Shown here: positions 12,958 through 27,860 of the stretch, piece by piece
Position numbering within the stretch: the first letter of the stretch is position 1
Layout: each line of letters begins with the position of its first letter
Assembly (NCBI GenBank): GCA_015039365.1
Contig: WION01000007.1
Span: 248,001 to 312,000, forward strand
Source: Amanita rubescens
Taxonomy: Eukaryota; Basidiomycota; Agaricomycetes; Agaricales; Amanitaceae
Direction of reading: 5' to 3'
DNA: 64,000 bases
Position numbers and translations under genes: made by a program
Notes under the pieces: model-generated
What the model was told of the DNA's origin: nothing
Databases searched by the model: none
What the model saw: only the letters and a program-made list of their open reading frames with translations

Positions 12958-13349
12958 GGCAGGAGAGGACTAAAGCTACATGAGGGAGACTTGAGGCTTA
13001 TTTATGCATGAAGAGCAGCGTGGCCTTGTGCTGTGTTGCTCTAGACGCGTGCTGTATGATAAGCTGACTGAAGCCCTGAGAACCTTCCCGAATCACCTTC
13101 CATCTTCTACATTTGGTAACCTCATTATGACAAACTGGGGCCAGGTAAGCTTCGCCCAGTTCGGTTTCTCCCTTCCGCAATATAATGGCAAACGATCAAA
13201 TCGCTAATGCTATAGATGACAGCTTTGACACAGTCGACAATAACATTATTCCGTTGGCTACATACAGCTCTTTGTGATGCTGCCAACTCAATTATTTTAA
13301 CGGGACTTCTCGCTACAGCTCTTGTCCCACAGTCACAGGTTAACGTAAT
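12958..13349. other. Intergenic between Gln-rich gene and Mam33
   Basis: Holds the presumed promoter of the 12.2-12.96 kb gene and the 3' flank of the Mam33 gene. No reading frame of interest was seen. Confidence 0.5.
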
Positions 13350-14760
13350 CTATAAATCAACGAATTGCTTGACGTTGCCCAGCCACCTAACATATTCCTA
13401 GAACAATAGCATACCGTTAATTTCCATTCCTGACCTACAATAAGACAATGTGCTGCAACACACCTGTTGTTCCTTGTATTCCGCATACTCAGGGACGAAC
13501 AATGCAAGGCTCTCGTTGATCCCACGTTCTTGCAAGAACTTTTCAAACTCCTCTTGTACGCCAGCGTCCAACGTGTCGAACTAAAAAGCCGTGCTAAGCC
13601 GAAAGGGTCGACTCTATTACCGAACGACGTACCTGCGGACCAATGTACAGCCCTCGTCTCTTCCAATCTGCCTCTGCGGTTATGTCCGTGCCAATTTTTG
13701 AATCCGAATAGAATGAGATGTTCTCGATCATAAATTGACCTTCTTGAGTCACCATGTCGATGCTCAAGGCACCCGGTCCATTGGTCTATAAACAACGCTC
13801 GTCCGTTAGCCATTTGCTCTCGCTGGCATATCGATATTAAGATTCACGCCAGAACTCACCTTGGTCACAGATACAGAGACGCGAATGGGATAACCCTGGA
13901 TGCCCTCGTCCTCGGCACCTTCGCTCTCCTCGGGGTTCTCATAGTTAGGTTCATCCTCTTGGATATCCGCAATCGAGAATATCAACCGAATCCTTCGCAA
14001 CAATCACAAGTGATAAGCTTTCATTGCACGCGGTCCATAATAACTCGAATACGTACGACTCATTGCCAAATTTGCGAGACAAGGTGATTTCGTCTTGACC
14101 TGGCACATTTTCGATCTGTATAAGCCGCGATCTATCAGCGCGCATTCTCCCACCTCACAATAGAAGAGATAAGTATTAAAGAACCACTCACCGTCCATAT
14201 TCCCTGCTCTTCAAATGCCTTCAAGAAGTCGGGTGTCGCTGGTAAATCAGCAACAGACTGTTTCTCGTACTGGACCTCAGATTGCAACTTTTGTGAAAGC
14301 GCAACATCGGCTGAACATTCCAATGGAAAAAGAGGCCATCATTAGCTTGTTGAGTTCTAGACCACGAAGACACGACTTCACAAAAATAAAGAAATAGTGC
14401 GAGGGAATCGGAAGTTTTTCTCTTCTCGCTCCCACACCTGTGGGGTCGCAAAAAAAAATTCGCCACAACCACCTTCTCAAACTTTAAAATGAATAAGAAG
14501 CGGTGAACTTGGGTGCACGTGGACCGAGACAAAAAGGAAACGCAAGTGAAAATGGAAGAATACTCACTGGCACCAGTTCCAAAGGCCCTCGCGGTTACAG
14601 AGAAGGCACGAACACCCTGTACACCCCACACTTTTGAAACGGAAGCCGAAGGAGTTGCAGCTCCGCGCGCCAACACTGCTCCGGTTCTACGCGTCGCAGA
14701 TAGCCTGGCTGCACCGACGAACCCAGAAGATACTTGTCTCAAAGCACGAAGAGCCGACAT
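13350..14760 (-). CDS. MAM33: Mam33/p32 mitochondrial matrix acidic protein
   Basis: The first exon encodes a classic mitochondrial presequence rich in Arg, Ser and Ala (MSALRALRQVSSGFVGAARL, then GVRAFSVTARAFGTG). Later exons give LSQKLQSEVQYEKQ, PDFLKAFEEQGIW, ENVPGQDEITLSRKFGNE, IRLIFSIADIQ with the usual acidic loop NPEESEGAED, then FMIENISFYSD, EADWKRRGLYIGPQF and FDTLDAGVQEEFEKFLQERG. The last exon, EYVRWLGNVKQFVDL, ends at 13350. This order is that of the mitochondrial glycoprotein family (Mam33 in yeast, C1QBP/p32 in animals), a doughnut-shaped trimer of the matrix that supports oxidative phosphorylation and mitochondrial ribosome function. Six or seven short introns, all GT-AG, are needed. 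The family is secure; the exact exon limits in the middle are approximate. Confidence 0.9.
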
Positions 14761-15227
14761 TATATTAGTAAACCAGAGAGCGTTAGATTAGGACCGGAAG
14801 AATTAGTAAAAGTTCTGGGAAGAGTTCGAGTATCGTCGTGTCGTTCAAGATTTTTTTCGTGGCAGCACCGAACTTTGTCGTAAACTTATTTGGTCGTAGT
14901 TGTCTTTGTTTGCCTAAAAGATATATATGGTAGTACCCCTACTGTACAAGCAATATACAACGAGTAGGCGAGGGACTAAGGATTTGGACACATATAGACC
15001 GGGATTGCTGACCCAGTCTGACAGGTCGAAATCCTAAGGCAGTCGTCAGTTACATTCAAGCAACGGATAGACAATATGGCGTTTGACAACAAGAAATTTG
15101 ACGTATTAGATGAATGCGCATGCAAGACGCGAACATAATAAAGGGAAAATAGAAGTACTCGTAAAATTCGTCTGTACTGGCATTAGGACATTCAACAGTA
15201 TTACTTTGTTGACGTACAATATTATTA
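14761..15227. other. Mam33 promoter and 3' flank of the zinc-cluster gene
   Basis: Non-coding. A TATATAT run at about 14920-14927 lies 160 bases upstream of the Mam33 start. No further feature was recognised. Confidence 0.5.
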
Positions 15228-16461
15228 CTATGTGGACGTCACCTGGACGCTCCCGTCCTCTTGCCTTTCACTCTCCTTATCCTTTGCCATACGGGACGAT
15301 TTGGCCTTCTTAGCCTTTGGCTCGCCGCTCTTGGAACTACGGGTTCTCTTTTTGGAGGTCCCTGCTGTACCGGATCCAGAAGCAGCGGCACTCTCCGTCG
15401 AACCGTCCGCTGGACTTGCCTCTTCCTTCTTCTTTTTCGCCGACGGTCCCTCTGCTACGGCCATAGTTGCACTGGGGACTTGCTGGACGGTCTGTTGAGG
15501 CTGCACGGCTTGAGGTTGTGGGGGTTGAGGCGGCTGCGGCTGTTGCGTTGGTGGTATCGGCCCGGGATACATCGCCGGATGCCCGTATGGGGAAGCGTAT
15601 GGTGGATAAGCGGGTAAGAAGTAAGGCATGAAGGGTGGCGTTCCATTAGCAGGAGCACCTTCCTGGCCAGGTGGAACTTCATGAGGCGGATGAAGCAATG
15701 TACCCGGGGTAGGATAATAGATGGGTCCATAAAAACCTTCTGGCGATGCGTATTGAGCAACAGCATGGATCGCGGCAGTCGTATTCGCGGCAGCCTGCTG
15801 CGCAGTTGGGGTCCATTCAGATTCACCTAGATGCGGTCAGTCAATCAACCGCCAACAAAACGTTGCAAAAAATATCTCCGGTGGGATAGGACTTACCGTT
15901 CTTATTCTTGCGCTTGTATGGTCCACGTTTAATTCCTTTCTTCCTTTCCTTACGTTGTCCATCTCGGCAAGTATCGCCGATACCGTATTTCTGACACCGT
16001 TCGCAGGGACGGCCCTCGTCACATCGCTTACATGCAGCAGCACAATTAGTACACGCCATTTTCACCTGCCTGCGTTTAGGTTTAGTTAACGCGGGAGGGG
16101 TAGGGGGCGTTCCCGGTGGAACTGTGATCATTGATGAGACGTGATAAACTAAGATCCCACGGATAACTTTACCTTGGCCTTGTGGAGGTGGAAATGCGTA
16201 TACCATTCCCGGTGGAGGAGGAGGAAACGCCATCATGTATGGTGGAGCAGGGGGTGGAGCGCCGTTCTGCCCGCCCTCCGTATGGTTTGCATCTGGCGGC
16301 GGCGGATACGCAAAGAAAGGAGGCGGATAAGCACCGGGCGGCGGTTGGGTGGCATACGTAGTGCCGTTGAATGACTGGGGAGCGAACGCGACCACGGGCG
16401 GAGGATACGCATGATCTGGACTAGCGGAAGTTGGCTTATTAGATTGCTCGTTCGACGACAT
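15228..16461 (-). CDS. Zn2Cys6 transcription factor with Pro-rich N-terminus
   Basis: The protein starts MSSNEQSNKPTSASPDHAYP and runs through a Pro/Tyr/Gly-rich segment with repeated YPPP and FPPPP. It then reaches a fungal binuclear zinc cluster at about 15955-16065. The six cysteines follow Cx2Cx6Cx5Cx2Cx8C (ACTNC, RCDEGRPC, ERC, KYGIGDTC), with one extra Cys inside the first spacer. It is followed at once by a basic stretch, RKERKKGIKRGPYKRKNKN, typical of a subgroup of fungal zinc-cluster regulators. The second half (15228-15840) is again Pro/Gln-rich and ends in a Lys/Ser-rich tail, KKRTRSSKSGEPKAKKAKSS, a likely nuclear signal. Introns lie near 16115-16170 and 15830-15895. The DNA target and pathway cannot be told from sequence. 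No fungal-specific middle homology domain was seen. Confidence 0.85.
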
Positions 16462-18654
16462 GGCGAACCCAGCGCTCGAGAAATAGTTTACGGTAGATTA
16501 TTGCAAAAAATGAAGATAGATCGTGTACGTTGGCTACATTTGAGATGAAGAGCATGGTTAGCGGAGATATTGACAAAAGGGCGGGACGCAGCGGGAAGAG
16601 AAATGAGTAGGAAAACTCACTCCGACTCAGACTCAGCTGTTGCGGAAACGAATCTGCGCTCGAAAGAATGGGAACACAGAACGAAGATCTGCCTTTTTAC
16701 AGCTGCTGAAAGGAACACAGTAAAAGCCTGATGTTGTTGGGAAAGCTTGCAACGTGCGAACCCGATCTTTGAACCTTATGTTCTTTGCGAGCTCTTTCCG
16801 AAGGGTCCGTGCGCATTACATTCCTGCATTCAACCCTCACCACGCAGGTTGTTTGAACCAAGAGCCTGTAGAAAATGCTGTGCGACGTATGTTCTCGGCG
16901 CAGTGTCCATTTCCTGTTGCGTAATTTCTCCGACTCAACTCATGGACTCCGCTCACAACCCAGTCCTGTTTCACCGTATAGTAGTGAGAACATTTGCATC
17001 GATGCATACGTTGCATCATGAGCATCTAGGTAGCCTGCAGTCAGGCTGTCTTGTCTGACCCGGACCTATCGGAAATATATAACGCATTTACCGATGACCC
17101 TGACGCTATACTTATCGTCATCAGTGGGTCCAACATTCTTTGTGCTATTAGCCGGATGATAATCACTCGAATATTCTAACCACGGCGTCAGCCGTTGAGA
17201 GTAAGTGAGTACATGGGTCCAGAAATTGGTTCCGGAACTGGTGCACCGTGACCCAAGATAGAGCCTTCAAGTTAAGAATATTTAATCTTTCTGTCGAGTC
17301 ATTGACGCGAACTTCGAATTTCAAGATCCGCCAGACATTTGCTTCACCAAAACAGTGTCACACGACAAAGGTAATGCTACCTGCCTTCGCGGCCATCTGG
17401 CAGTCTACGGCCACGCGTCTGACCCCCTCGTGTTACCAATGTTGAAGGCGGCGCTTGTGATAGGATCGTTTGAAGGCGAACATGCCAATCAGTGTAGTTG
17501 ACCTTCAGTGCGCCCTGAATAGGGGCTCTGCCCCACAATAGAGACTACGTCACAATCTTCGACGGTTTCGCCCGCACAACTGCCTAGCAACTTCCGGATG
17601 TGCAAGTTCCATGAAACTTAAAACCACGGTCATATCAACGTGGGTGTTACTCAAAGTCAAGGCCGGCGCGGCCCTCCCGTAGATGACAAAGCTAGGCTGA
17701 GCGTGGAATTTAAATAAATCAAGCACGCACGCCTTTGAACAGTTTCAACAAAGGAGAGAGATGATAACGCACCTTCATTATGCGACTGCGACAATATTGC
17801 TATTACACCAGCACCGAACAGCGAGTCGCTGCTCCTGCAGCCTTTGACACACCGATGCAGTGTTCCATCGATCTTTGGGGTGATTGCCGCGTTGTATTGA
17901 AACGGGTCATGCGAGAAATTGGGTCGTAATATTTTGTGATCGCCGCCCAGCATGGCCTGAGAATGCAATAACCACCTTGCCGGTGATCAATCCAAACATA
18001 CCGTAAAATGGATCTCGAAATGTGTATTGCACACGACACGGATAAATGCCTCCTTATCTCGGTCTCAACCATCTTCCGGAGGTCTCGCGACACATTACCG
18101 TTACACATGGTCTCCACTCCTACCCTACTACGCAAGTTAAGTCACCGTCGAACAGGCAGGTGACGCAACGGGAATTTGAGTTCAGGCCTAGATTTTGCTC
18201 GAGCCCCAGGCACATGGATGCTAAGACAGCAGACTCGGAGCAGCGTCAGGACATTGTCTCCTAGGTTTCACAATCGCTGTGCAAAGGCTTGCTCTGAGCA
18301 CGCAAAACTCCGTTACGTCGCACGCTTTCCTTCTCTCCATCAGACTTTCCGCACCATTCAACCGACCCTTTTTCCAACGACTAAAACGAAAGAAAGAATA
18401 TCATCAAAATCCCTTGGGCCCCACCACGGACATAACCCCGAGAGCGATAAGCTTCAAAAACCGAGCTATACCATATGAGTATATTTCCAAGTCCGAGTCC
18501 CTGGCTGGGGACGATGCGTCGGATAACCGAACGCGGCGCAATCACTAGCTACTAAACACTGAGTATACCTCTAACTGAATTACACTCTGTCTAGGCATCT
18601 GTCACAACAGGGCGGCCTCTTAGCAACCTCTTTCTCGCTTCTCGATTTTCAACC
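16462..18654. other. 2.2 kb without a supportable gene
   Basis: The first 300 bases are the promoter side of the zinc-cluster gene. The rest contains only short unconnected frames, for example 17657-17968 (-) and 18176-18478 (+), none with a recognisable domain or splice partners. Confidence 0.5.
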
Positions 18655-19790
18655 CCGCTCTTTGAAACCCCACCCGACCTGTTTTGGCATCCTCATGTTT
18701 AGGCCTAGCTTGGGAACAACGTTACTAAATCCTTTAGGAATTGGTGGCAGATGAAATTCGTATCAATATATTCTTTTTGGAGACTCGGAACGTCCTCGGC
18801 GTGAGGAGCCTCCCTGGTCAAGCCAACACTGTCGACGACTAGGCGTCTACCATTTCCACTTTGTCGGGCGGCTGCGCTCTGGAAAGCATCGCTAGCAAAT
18901 GGCGCTGAGTATCCTGGAATAACACTGAGTTTCTGGGCAAGATCGAGATCTCCGCTCGGTGCTTCCAAAACGCCGACTCTATGCCCAATCTGAATAGGAG
19001 CAAGGCAAGATGCGTCTTGAGCCGTTGGCGGAGGGTCGATGGGCAGAGGCCTCTTCCACTATTCTATTCCTAATATCCAAAGGAACAATGGCATATTATT
19101 CAGAGTCACGCCGCCGACAGAGTTGGCCATCTCGAGGCTCAATCTAGAAGTCGACATGTTCATCAGTACGTCCGTTGTTTACAGGACTCATTCAGCTTGA
19201 TGATCATCGAACCCCAGGTTTTTTAATTGCGCTCTTAAATACCGCTACATCCCTTCCCTTGCCAGCTCTTCGGGAAACGAATAAAGTTCACGTTTGGACC
19301 GCCCACCTCCTTCGACCCATGAGTCGACGCAGTTCAATTTATAGCCTACGTGAGATAATTGGACACCAATCTCCTGCTTCTCTGCGAGTGCGCGAACTGG
19401 AAAATCGTCAGCCACACTTCACGCTTGGCCCTCATCAACAACTTCGGCCATTGAGCGACCCTCGGGTATGACACCCGATGCGTCGACCACGGAAAATGAT
19501 CCCTCCCACTGAAAAACAGGAGTTCATGTTTTTGGGGACCAAACCGGACAATACGCTAATTCACGACTCCCATTTTCGGCCGAATACTGAATAGCAGAAG
19601 GGGTAACATCTGGCCGTTATATCGAGATCAGGTTATAATCTAGGGTTCCTTCTATTGCTTTCACTCAAATACTATTCTGAAACGCCGCCCAGCGGATTTT
19701 CAGGGGCTGGAAGAACTTCGAAAGTGGAGGAATGCCGGGCTGCGGAGGTGTGGGGTCCCGGGCAGGTGGAATCACAATAGCTGTGAATCA
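18655..19790 (-). pseudogene. Decayed copy of the adjacent Old Yellow Enzyme gene
   Basis: The stretch matches, piece by piece and in the same order and orientation, the intact enzyme gene at 20984-22381. Its 3' end matches from CCCACCC..CTG..TTGGCATCCTCA. The frame at 18705-18968 reads PGYSAPFASDAFQSA, parallel to PGYQAPFARDALQSA in the intact gene. A block at 19378-19465 parallels 21893-21985, and 19680-19775 parallels the start exon at about 22238-22320. Large internal parts are missing and frames shift repeatedly, so no enzyme can be made. It is a tandem duplicate that has lost function. Confidence 0.85.
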
Positions 19791-20983
19791 GGGGACCAGA
19801 CGAGTCCTCTCACGTTGAAGGAGGCGGTGGGAGCGTGTCCCAAGTGTTTTTAACTTCAAGATGAAGATTCAGCGCTTCTGCCACATGCGTACGTTCTCCG
19901 CACTGCTGGTCAGCCTTGCCTTCGCATCAGTGGAGAAGGGAGAGCCAAAACTTCATCGTTTCCATGTATGTAACCGTCTATGCCAATTATCAATAACGAG
20001 AACAACACAAGTTGACTATTACTTTGGCAGTTATCGTGGGAGTAGAGTTTTGTGGCATTTGATACATTGCCTTTTTCAGTCAAGCTTCAAGATTCATGCT
20101 TACGCAACGCCCGGACAAAGGCACGTTACGATGGTGATGCCCTTATCCGAGTACTTGCGGCCCTTTTTTTCTCACTTATGTGGCCACTTATTCAAGTGGC
20201 ATTGAATATACTTAGTCATACTTACGTTCAATCCGTATTCACTAGTACGGTGAGAACATCAGAAAACAGTCAGCGCCCAGATTTACGGGCGCGGCTGTCT
20301 AATGTCGAATCAACAGAACACTAATATTGAGTAACACGAGCGCAATTTATTATAACGTGGTGAATAGAATTTCTGATTGGCTGGATACTTAGTCCTGTAG
20401 ATGGTCGCTCTAAGGAACGTCAAGCGCTGTAGAATGGACGTCGACGTGAGGCTCTTCAGTCGCTAGGTCCTGGGCGAAACGATGCATCAAGAACAAGAAA
20501 CAAGTCGCGTTAGCGTTCAACAGGCTGGTGCCCCACTGAGTCTCGTGGTTTAGAGTTCGGTTCTAGGCTCGGACCCTATTCCATCAGGCACACAATTGGA
20601 CCATAAAAAGAGCACGGTGCAAACGCGTGGAACAACGTCATAACTCATAATCTCTTCACCTCCCAAACGCTGCGCAAAACACCGTTATGGCTGTCCACTG
20701 CTCCTGCCCTCCCCCACAACTTCGACTTAAGACAAACTTGGGAAGACTGCTATTAACTTACCTCATGCATCACGGGCATCATTGATACATGAGGTAGCAA
20801 CATTCCTCGAACTACGTCATAGTAGCTTATTTCGAAAAAGGGTCTATACCCGAACCAAGTTCCACAGAAACGATACGTCACGGAATGCGTTGATCACCCA
20901 TCCATCTAGTTGCTTGATGTACTGTGGACACCTCCATGTCATATTCTATGTCTACATATGATCACACGTGCGGTGTATCAAAC
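19791..20983. other. Spacer between OYE pseudogene and OYE gene
   Basis: No gene supported. A frame at 19861-20205 (+) starts with a signal-peptide-like hydrophobic run but has no further support. Confidence 0.5.
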
Positions 20984-23247
<2,264 letters not shown>

Positions 23248-25594
23248 ATGAGCACGACCGAGCTTCAATATACGCCTTTAGAAGAAATAAATGCGGTGCG
23301 CCCAGTTTGGTTCATTTGAACAAAACATAAGCTTAACTTTCAATGTAGATTCACGCCGCCGTTCGAGAGGGGCACAAAAGCGGTAAACTCCGTTCGATAG
23401 AGTACAGAAAGTACCAACTCCTACAACTCGGCTACCTCGTCAAGGACAACGCGAAGAGGTTCGAGGAGGCTCTTAAAGCTGATTTGGGCAGGCCAGCGTT
23501 GGAAAGCTACTTGTGCGTGCAGTTTCCTTTAACGCTCCTCATTCCAGCTCAACGTTTCACTTTGTCTGTTAGTTTGGAAATCAACCTAACCATTAATGAC
23601 ATCAAACATGCGTATAATAATGTTGAAAAATGGTCAAGACCCGAGAAGGCTCCGTTTTCTCTCAATTTTGCGGCTATGCGCCCGGTAGTTTATAAAGAAG
23701 CCAAGGGAGTCGTTTTGATCATCAGTCCTTTCAACTATCCGTTATGGTTGTCCCTGCAGATCATGGTAAGCGACCCTTCGCTTCCTGACGTGTCATAATT
23801 CATGTGTTTACTGCGTGTTTTGTTAGGCCGGTGCCATTGCCGCTGGAAATTCCGTCGTTTTGAAGCCTTCCGAGTCGGCCAAGGCAAATAGTGTGCTCTT
23901 TGCAGAGCTCATTCCAAAGTATATGGATCCCGACCTTTTTCGTGTTGTCAATGGTGCTGTCGCGGAAACGACCAGGGTTTATATTTACCTCTATGAGATT
24001 TCATATATCACTAACATTTTATCTAGTTATTGGAACTTCCCTGGGATCATAGTGAGTGAATTGTCGCCTTTTGTGAAGAGTAGTAAGGAAACTTTGTTCA
24101 CGCAGTTCTCTACACTGGTACGTAATATCTTATTTATGGAATATACGCTGACGTCATGACAGGAAGTGGACGTGTCGGCAAAATTGTTGCGTCAGCTGCT
24201 GCTAAATTCCTTACGCCTGTTACGTTAGAAGTACGTCCATTTGCAGCGTTTACTTGTTCTTTTGACGTACGGACGTAACAGCTTGGAGGCAAATCGCCTG
24301 TCATAGTTGACCCCAACTGTGACATTGAAATGACGGCCCGCCGCGTTTTATGGGGAAAAGTCATTAACGCTGGCCAAACCTGCATCGCTCCTGATTACAT
24401 TCTTGTCCCCAAGTCATTCCAAGACAAACTTATTGATGCACTTGTCGCACAGTACGTTTGCTTCTCGTCTCTCATAATTCTGACATCGGATACTTTTTCA
24501 TAGATACAAACAATTCTACCCTGACAATGAGATAGAAGAGGATCAGTATTCTAAACTTATTTCTCCCCAGGCGTTCAAGCGAGTCAAGGGTTTACTCGAC
24601 GCCAGCAAAGGAACCATCGTCATTGGCGGAGAGATTGACGAAAACAGGAAGTTCATAGCCCCGACGATCGTGAAGGACTGTACAGGGGAAGATTCGCTCT
24701 TATCAGAGTGGGTGTTCTGATGATTGCACATCTATTTGGTCATCGCTGAAACCTAATCAGGGAGATCTTCGGACCCCTTCTTCCCATCGTTCCAGTGGAC
24801 GATATTGACGAGGCTATCGCTTTTGTAAATGCGCGGTATGTCTTTGGTCGACTCAAATCGGATGTTACAGCCTTAACTTTTTCCTCGCATTAGCGATCAC
24901 CCTCTCGTTCTTTACGTTTTTTCTCGGGATCAAGAGCTGAAGCAAAAAAGTACGCTCACGACCAAAACACAAGCAACCTTCACTAATCCTGAATAGTTTA
25001 CAGCAGTACGAAAAGCGGTGCTGTCGTCGCCAATGAGACTATGATCCATCCTGGAGGTCTGTCCTTACCGAGTTGCCTTGGGCAAGTTCTGACTATCGTA
25101 GCCGATGGACTCCCCTTTGGCGGTGTTGGCGCTAGCGGATGTAGGCCTTTATCAGCTGTACGCGTGCCCCGCATGCTAACCTTCTCTTCAGATGGTTGTC
25201 ATACAGGAAAGTTTACATTTGATACGTTCACTCACTTGAGGTCCTCGCTCGATTCGCCAAACTGGTGGGTAGCCTTTTTCACAGAAAGACGCATGACACG
25301 TCTGACGGTGTTCCCCAGGCTGGACAAGATTCTTGGATTCAGATTCCCTCCGTACACAGTGCGTTCCAGTTCCCTCTATGTTATCTACATCTCATGGTTG
25401 TAAAGACTAAAAAGATCAAGAATATTGATCTTCTCATGCCCGCTAATCTCCCTCCTCGTCCTACGGGGCCACCAGCCATTATCAAGGCTACTACTAAATG
25501 GTCAGGAAAGTGGTTACTTTTGGCCCTCGCCGTTGCTGTAGCAGGCGCGCTGACAAAATGGGCGAAGACCGCCTCAAAGTTTAAACGTTCATGA
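23248..25594 (+). CDS. ALDH3-type fatty aldehyde dehydrogenase with C-terminal membrane anchor
   Basis: Oxidises medium and long-chain aldehydes to acids with NAD+. The order of exons gives [58 protein letters not shown] (Rossmann entry), [26 protein letters not shown] [30 protein letters not shown] with the catalytic Glu of ELGGK, and [16 protein letters not shown] with the catalytic Cys at about 24382. After these come [19 protein letters not shown] and [11 protein letters not shown]. The last exon, joined in frame after FRFPPYT, encodes [17 protein letters not shown], a hydrophobic segment ([14 protein letters not shown]) and a basic tail. This is the same layout as ER/peroxisomal ALDH3A2-type enzymes. 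About ten introns of 45-65 bases are needed. No lesion was seen. It converges with the perilipin gene, only 236 bases apart. Confidence 0.92.
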
Positions 25595-25830
25595 CGGCTT
25601 TCGATGACGGCGACTATGTACTTCATGTAATATACCGTATCACATTTCAGGAACTATAATGATATTCATGTATCGCTGATGTACAAACGTGCAAGAAGAG
25701 AGGGACGGAATTACGTAGCGAAGTTTACAATGATTACGACGGATAACGAAAAGGTGACAAATCTATAAGTCGAGCGATGTCTATGAATGATGATTATACG
25801 GAATGTCGAAAGTTGAATCATAGTGGGACG

Positions 25831-27028
25831 TCATTTTTCCTGCGTGCGGCCATTGCCGTTACCTACAGCGCTGTCAGAGGATTGTGCCGCGGCAGACACT
25901 TCCGCTTTCCCGCTGGCCAAAATGTCTGAGAGACCTTTGCGAACGGTCTCAAGGAGCGGACTAATCTGTTCGCGGACTTCTTTCCCAACTCGAGTCACTT
26001 TCTCTTGGAGCGGAAGATCTTTCGTAGAGATGATGGACGAAAGTTCAGAGACAGCGGCGGTTAGACGAGTAGACACGTCGTTGCACGCCTGCTGAATCTG
26101 TGGAGGAATTCGGGACTGAATTTGGGAGGTTGACTCGTGGAGAGTAGAGGAAGCTGTGGACTGGAGAGACGCGGACAGCGATGCCGTAGACGCCTGCAAC
26201 TTTTGTAACTCCTGGAGCATCGTATCGGAAAGCTCATGAATCCGCTTCTGAGCGTTTGTGATAGAGGACGAGGCTAATTGCGTAATCGCGTGTGCGGTGT
26301 CCGAGGCTCGGTGACTGAAGCCCTAACGCGTAAGTAAGAATGTGGGCGCATATAGTAACAGACATACACGATGGCAGATTGCGCCTGCAGTTGTTTGAAC
26401 TGCTCGTTCGAATACACATAGATATTGTCCTTGAGCGTCTTCGACAACGCCAAAGCGCGTTGATACTGGTACTTAGTTTCATAGTGCGGCGAAGTGGTAC
26501 CGGTCTCAGAGTTTAACCGCGTGACTGCTATCTGGAAGTAGTCGACAATGGGAGAAAATTGCTGCGAGACAAGGTAAATATATGCGCGAAGATGATTATT
26601 AGAGAATGACGTACATGATCAATGCCTTCGGCCATGTGTATCGCGGGCGATTTAATCTTCTCGTCAATCGCCCTGTTGGCGATGTTCATAGCATTCTGGC
26701 GGCTCTCGCGCACGAGCGAAGCGACATCCTCTGGTTTAGCTTTGAAAGGATAAGGGTAGCGCGACTCAACGGCGTCTACCGCCTTGTTTGCAATCCCGTT
26801 AGCCCGCTCGATGAGAGGTGCTAGACGGATTTGCAGCGGCTCTGTGTACTTGTATGCGGTGGTAGAGAGACCCTTGGCGGTGGAGTAGGGTTGCCTCGTA
26901 AGGACATTGGATGAAAGAGCGCCATTGATAGTCTCCAGCGACGAGCAGACAAGGGGTATCGATGCCACCCTGTGGAGAACTGTGAGCTCTGGTACTTCCT
27001 GTGTCGATGTATGCGTCTGAGTAGACAT
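25831..27028 (-). CDS. Fungal perilipin (lipid-droplet coat protein)
   Basis: The protein begins MSTQTHTSTQEVPELTVLHR and continues VASIPLVCSSLETINGALS, RQPYSTAKGLSTTAYKYTEP and RLAPLIERANGIANKAVDAV. This is the PAT-type N-terminal repeat region of fungal perilipins (Mpl1/Pln1 family), which coat lipid droplets and protect triacylglycerol from lipases. Then come ESRYPYPFKAKPEDV, ANRAIDEKIKSPAIHMAEGI and, in later exons, FSPIVDYFQIAVTRLNSETG and a long amphipathic Ala/Ser/Gln/Leu-rich helix region. The end is rich in Ser/Gly/Asn and stops at 25831. Introns lie at about 26567-26620 and 26325-26375. There is no signal peptide or membrane helix, as expected for a droplet-surface protein. Tail-to-tail placement with a fatty aldehyde dehydrogenase is suggestive but not proof of shared function. 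Confidence 0.82.
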
Positions 27029-27860
27029 GATAGAAAGACGAAGAGAAATGAAATGACGCGTTAGCGAGAGCAGCACGTTTAATAGTGTTGTTGTTTCGCA
27101 TGTGATTATCTCCTCGCCATTCGCACGTGACACCAGTTCTTGCCTTATTTGGAAGGCGAATCTCCGATTTTCATCCAACTATCTAAAACCTCGTACTCTT
27201 ATCTCGGACTTCAATGCCTATGGTTGATAAGGGAAATCCATATTGTTGACAACAGGGACGACACCCTTCACCTCTGCATGTTCTATGTGCGCTGTTATAA
27301 CGGCCGCTTATCGTACGACCGACGCTTTTTAGACCTCTCTATCACCCGGTTTCCTGATACGTATCTGGGGACTCCGATCAGTCCTTGCGGCGACCCCATC
27401 TGAAAAAATCACAACTGGTGAACTTTCCCAGACACCAAGATAAACCGTTGTTCTGCGCGAATGTGTATTTATGCCTTCGTAGATGCAGCACATTCTTGTT
27501 TCAGATATAATGTCAATCGCCTGCTGGACCAAGCAGATTAGATCTAATAAATTCCGGGAAACACATAATACTCCTTGAAAGCTTCCTTTTATATCAGTCT
27601 GGGAAGATGGATTTTGGTCATGTGAACCTCCAGTGTGGTATTATTCTACAGGAATGCGTAAGTAAGAATAAGGAAAGATAATACATTTCGCGTAGGAATG
27701 ATTATCGAGGAGGTATATGTGGACTATGCATACATATTGATTTATGAAGGCAACGGTATTTTGCAGGTTTGTTGATTGATTGACTATTCGCCACTAACCC
27801 CAAGAAGACAAGAAAAGTAGCATAAGTGACGTGAGACGACTGCGGACTTCAGACTTTTTG
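27029..27860. other. Perilipin promoter and 3' flank of transporter gene
   Basis: No gene supported. The frame at 27140-27403 (+) has no domain or splice support. Confidence 0.5.

Noticed and set aside
17657..17968. Minus-strand frame of 103 codons containing GGDHKILRPNFSHDPFQYNA
   Set aside because: Looks partly natural but has no splice partners and no recognised family; not enough to call a gene.
19861..20205. Plus-strand frame with a signal-peptide-like start (MRTFSALLVSLAFASVE)
   Set aside because: A single short hydrophobic run, no domain, no introns or conserved cysteines; between a pseudogene and a promoter-less spacer.
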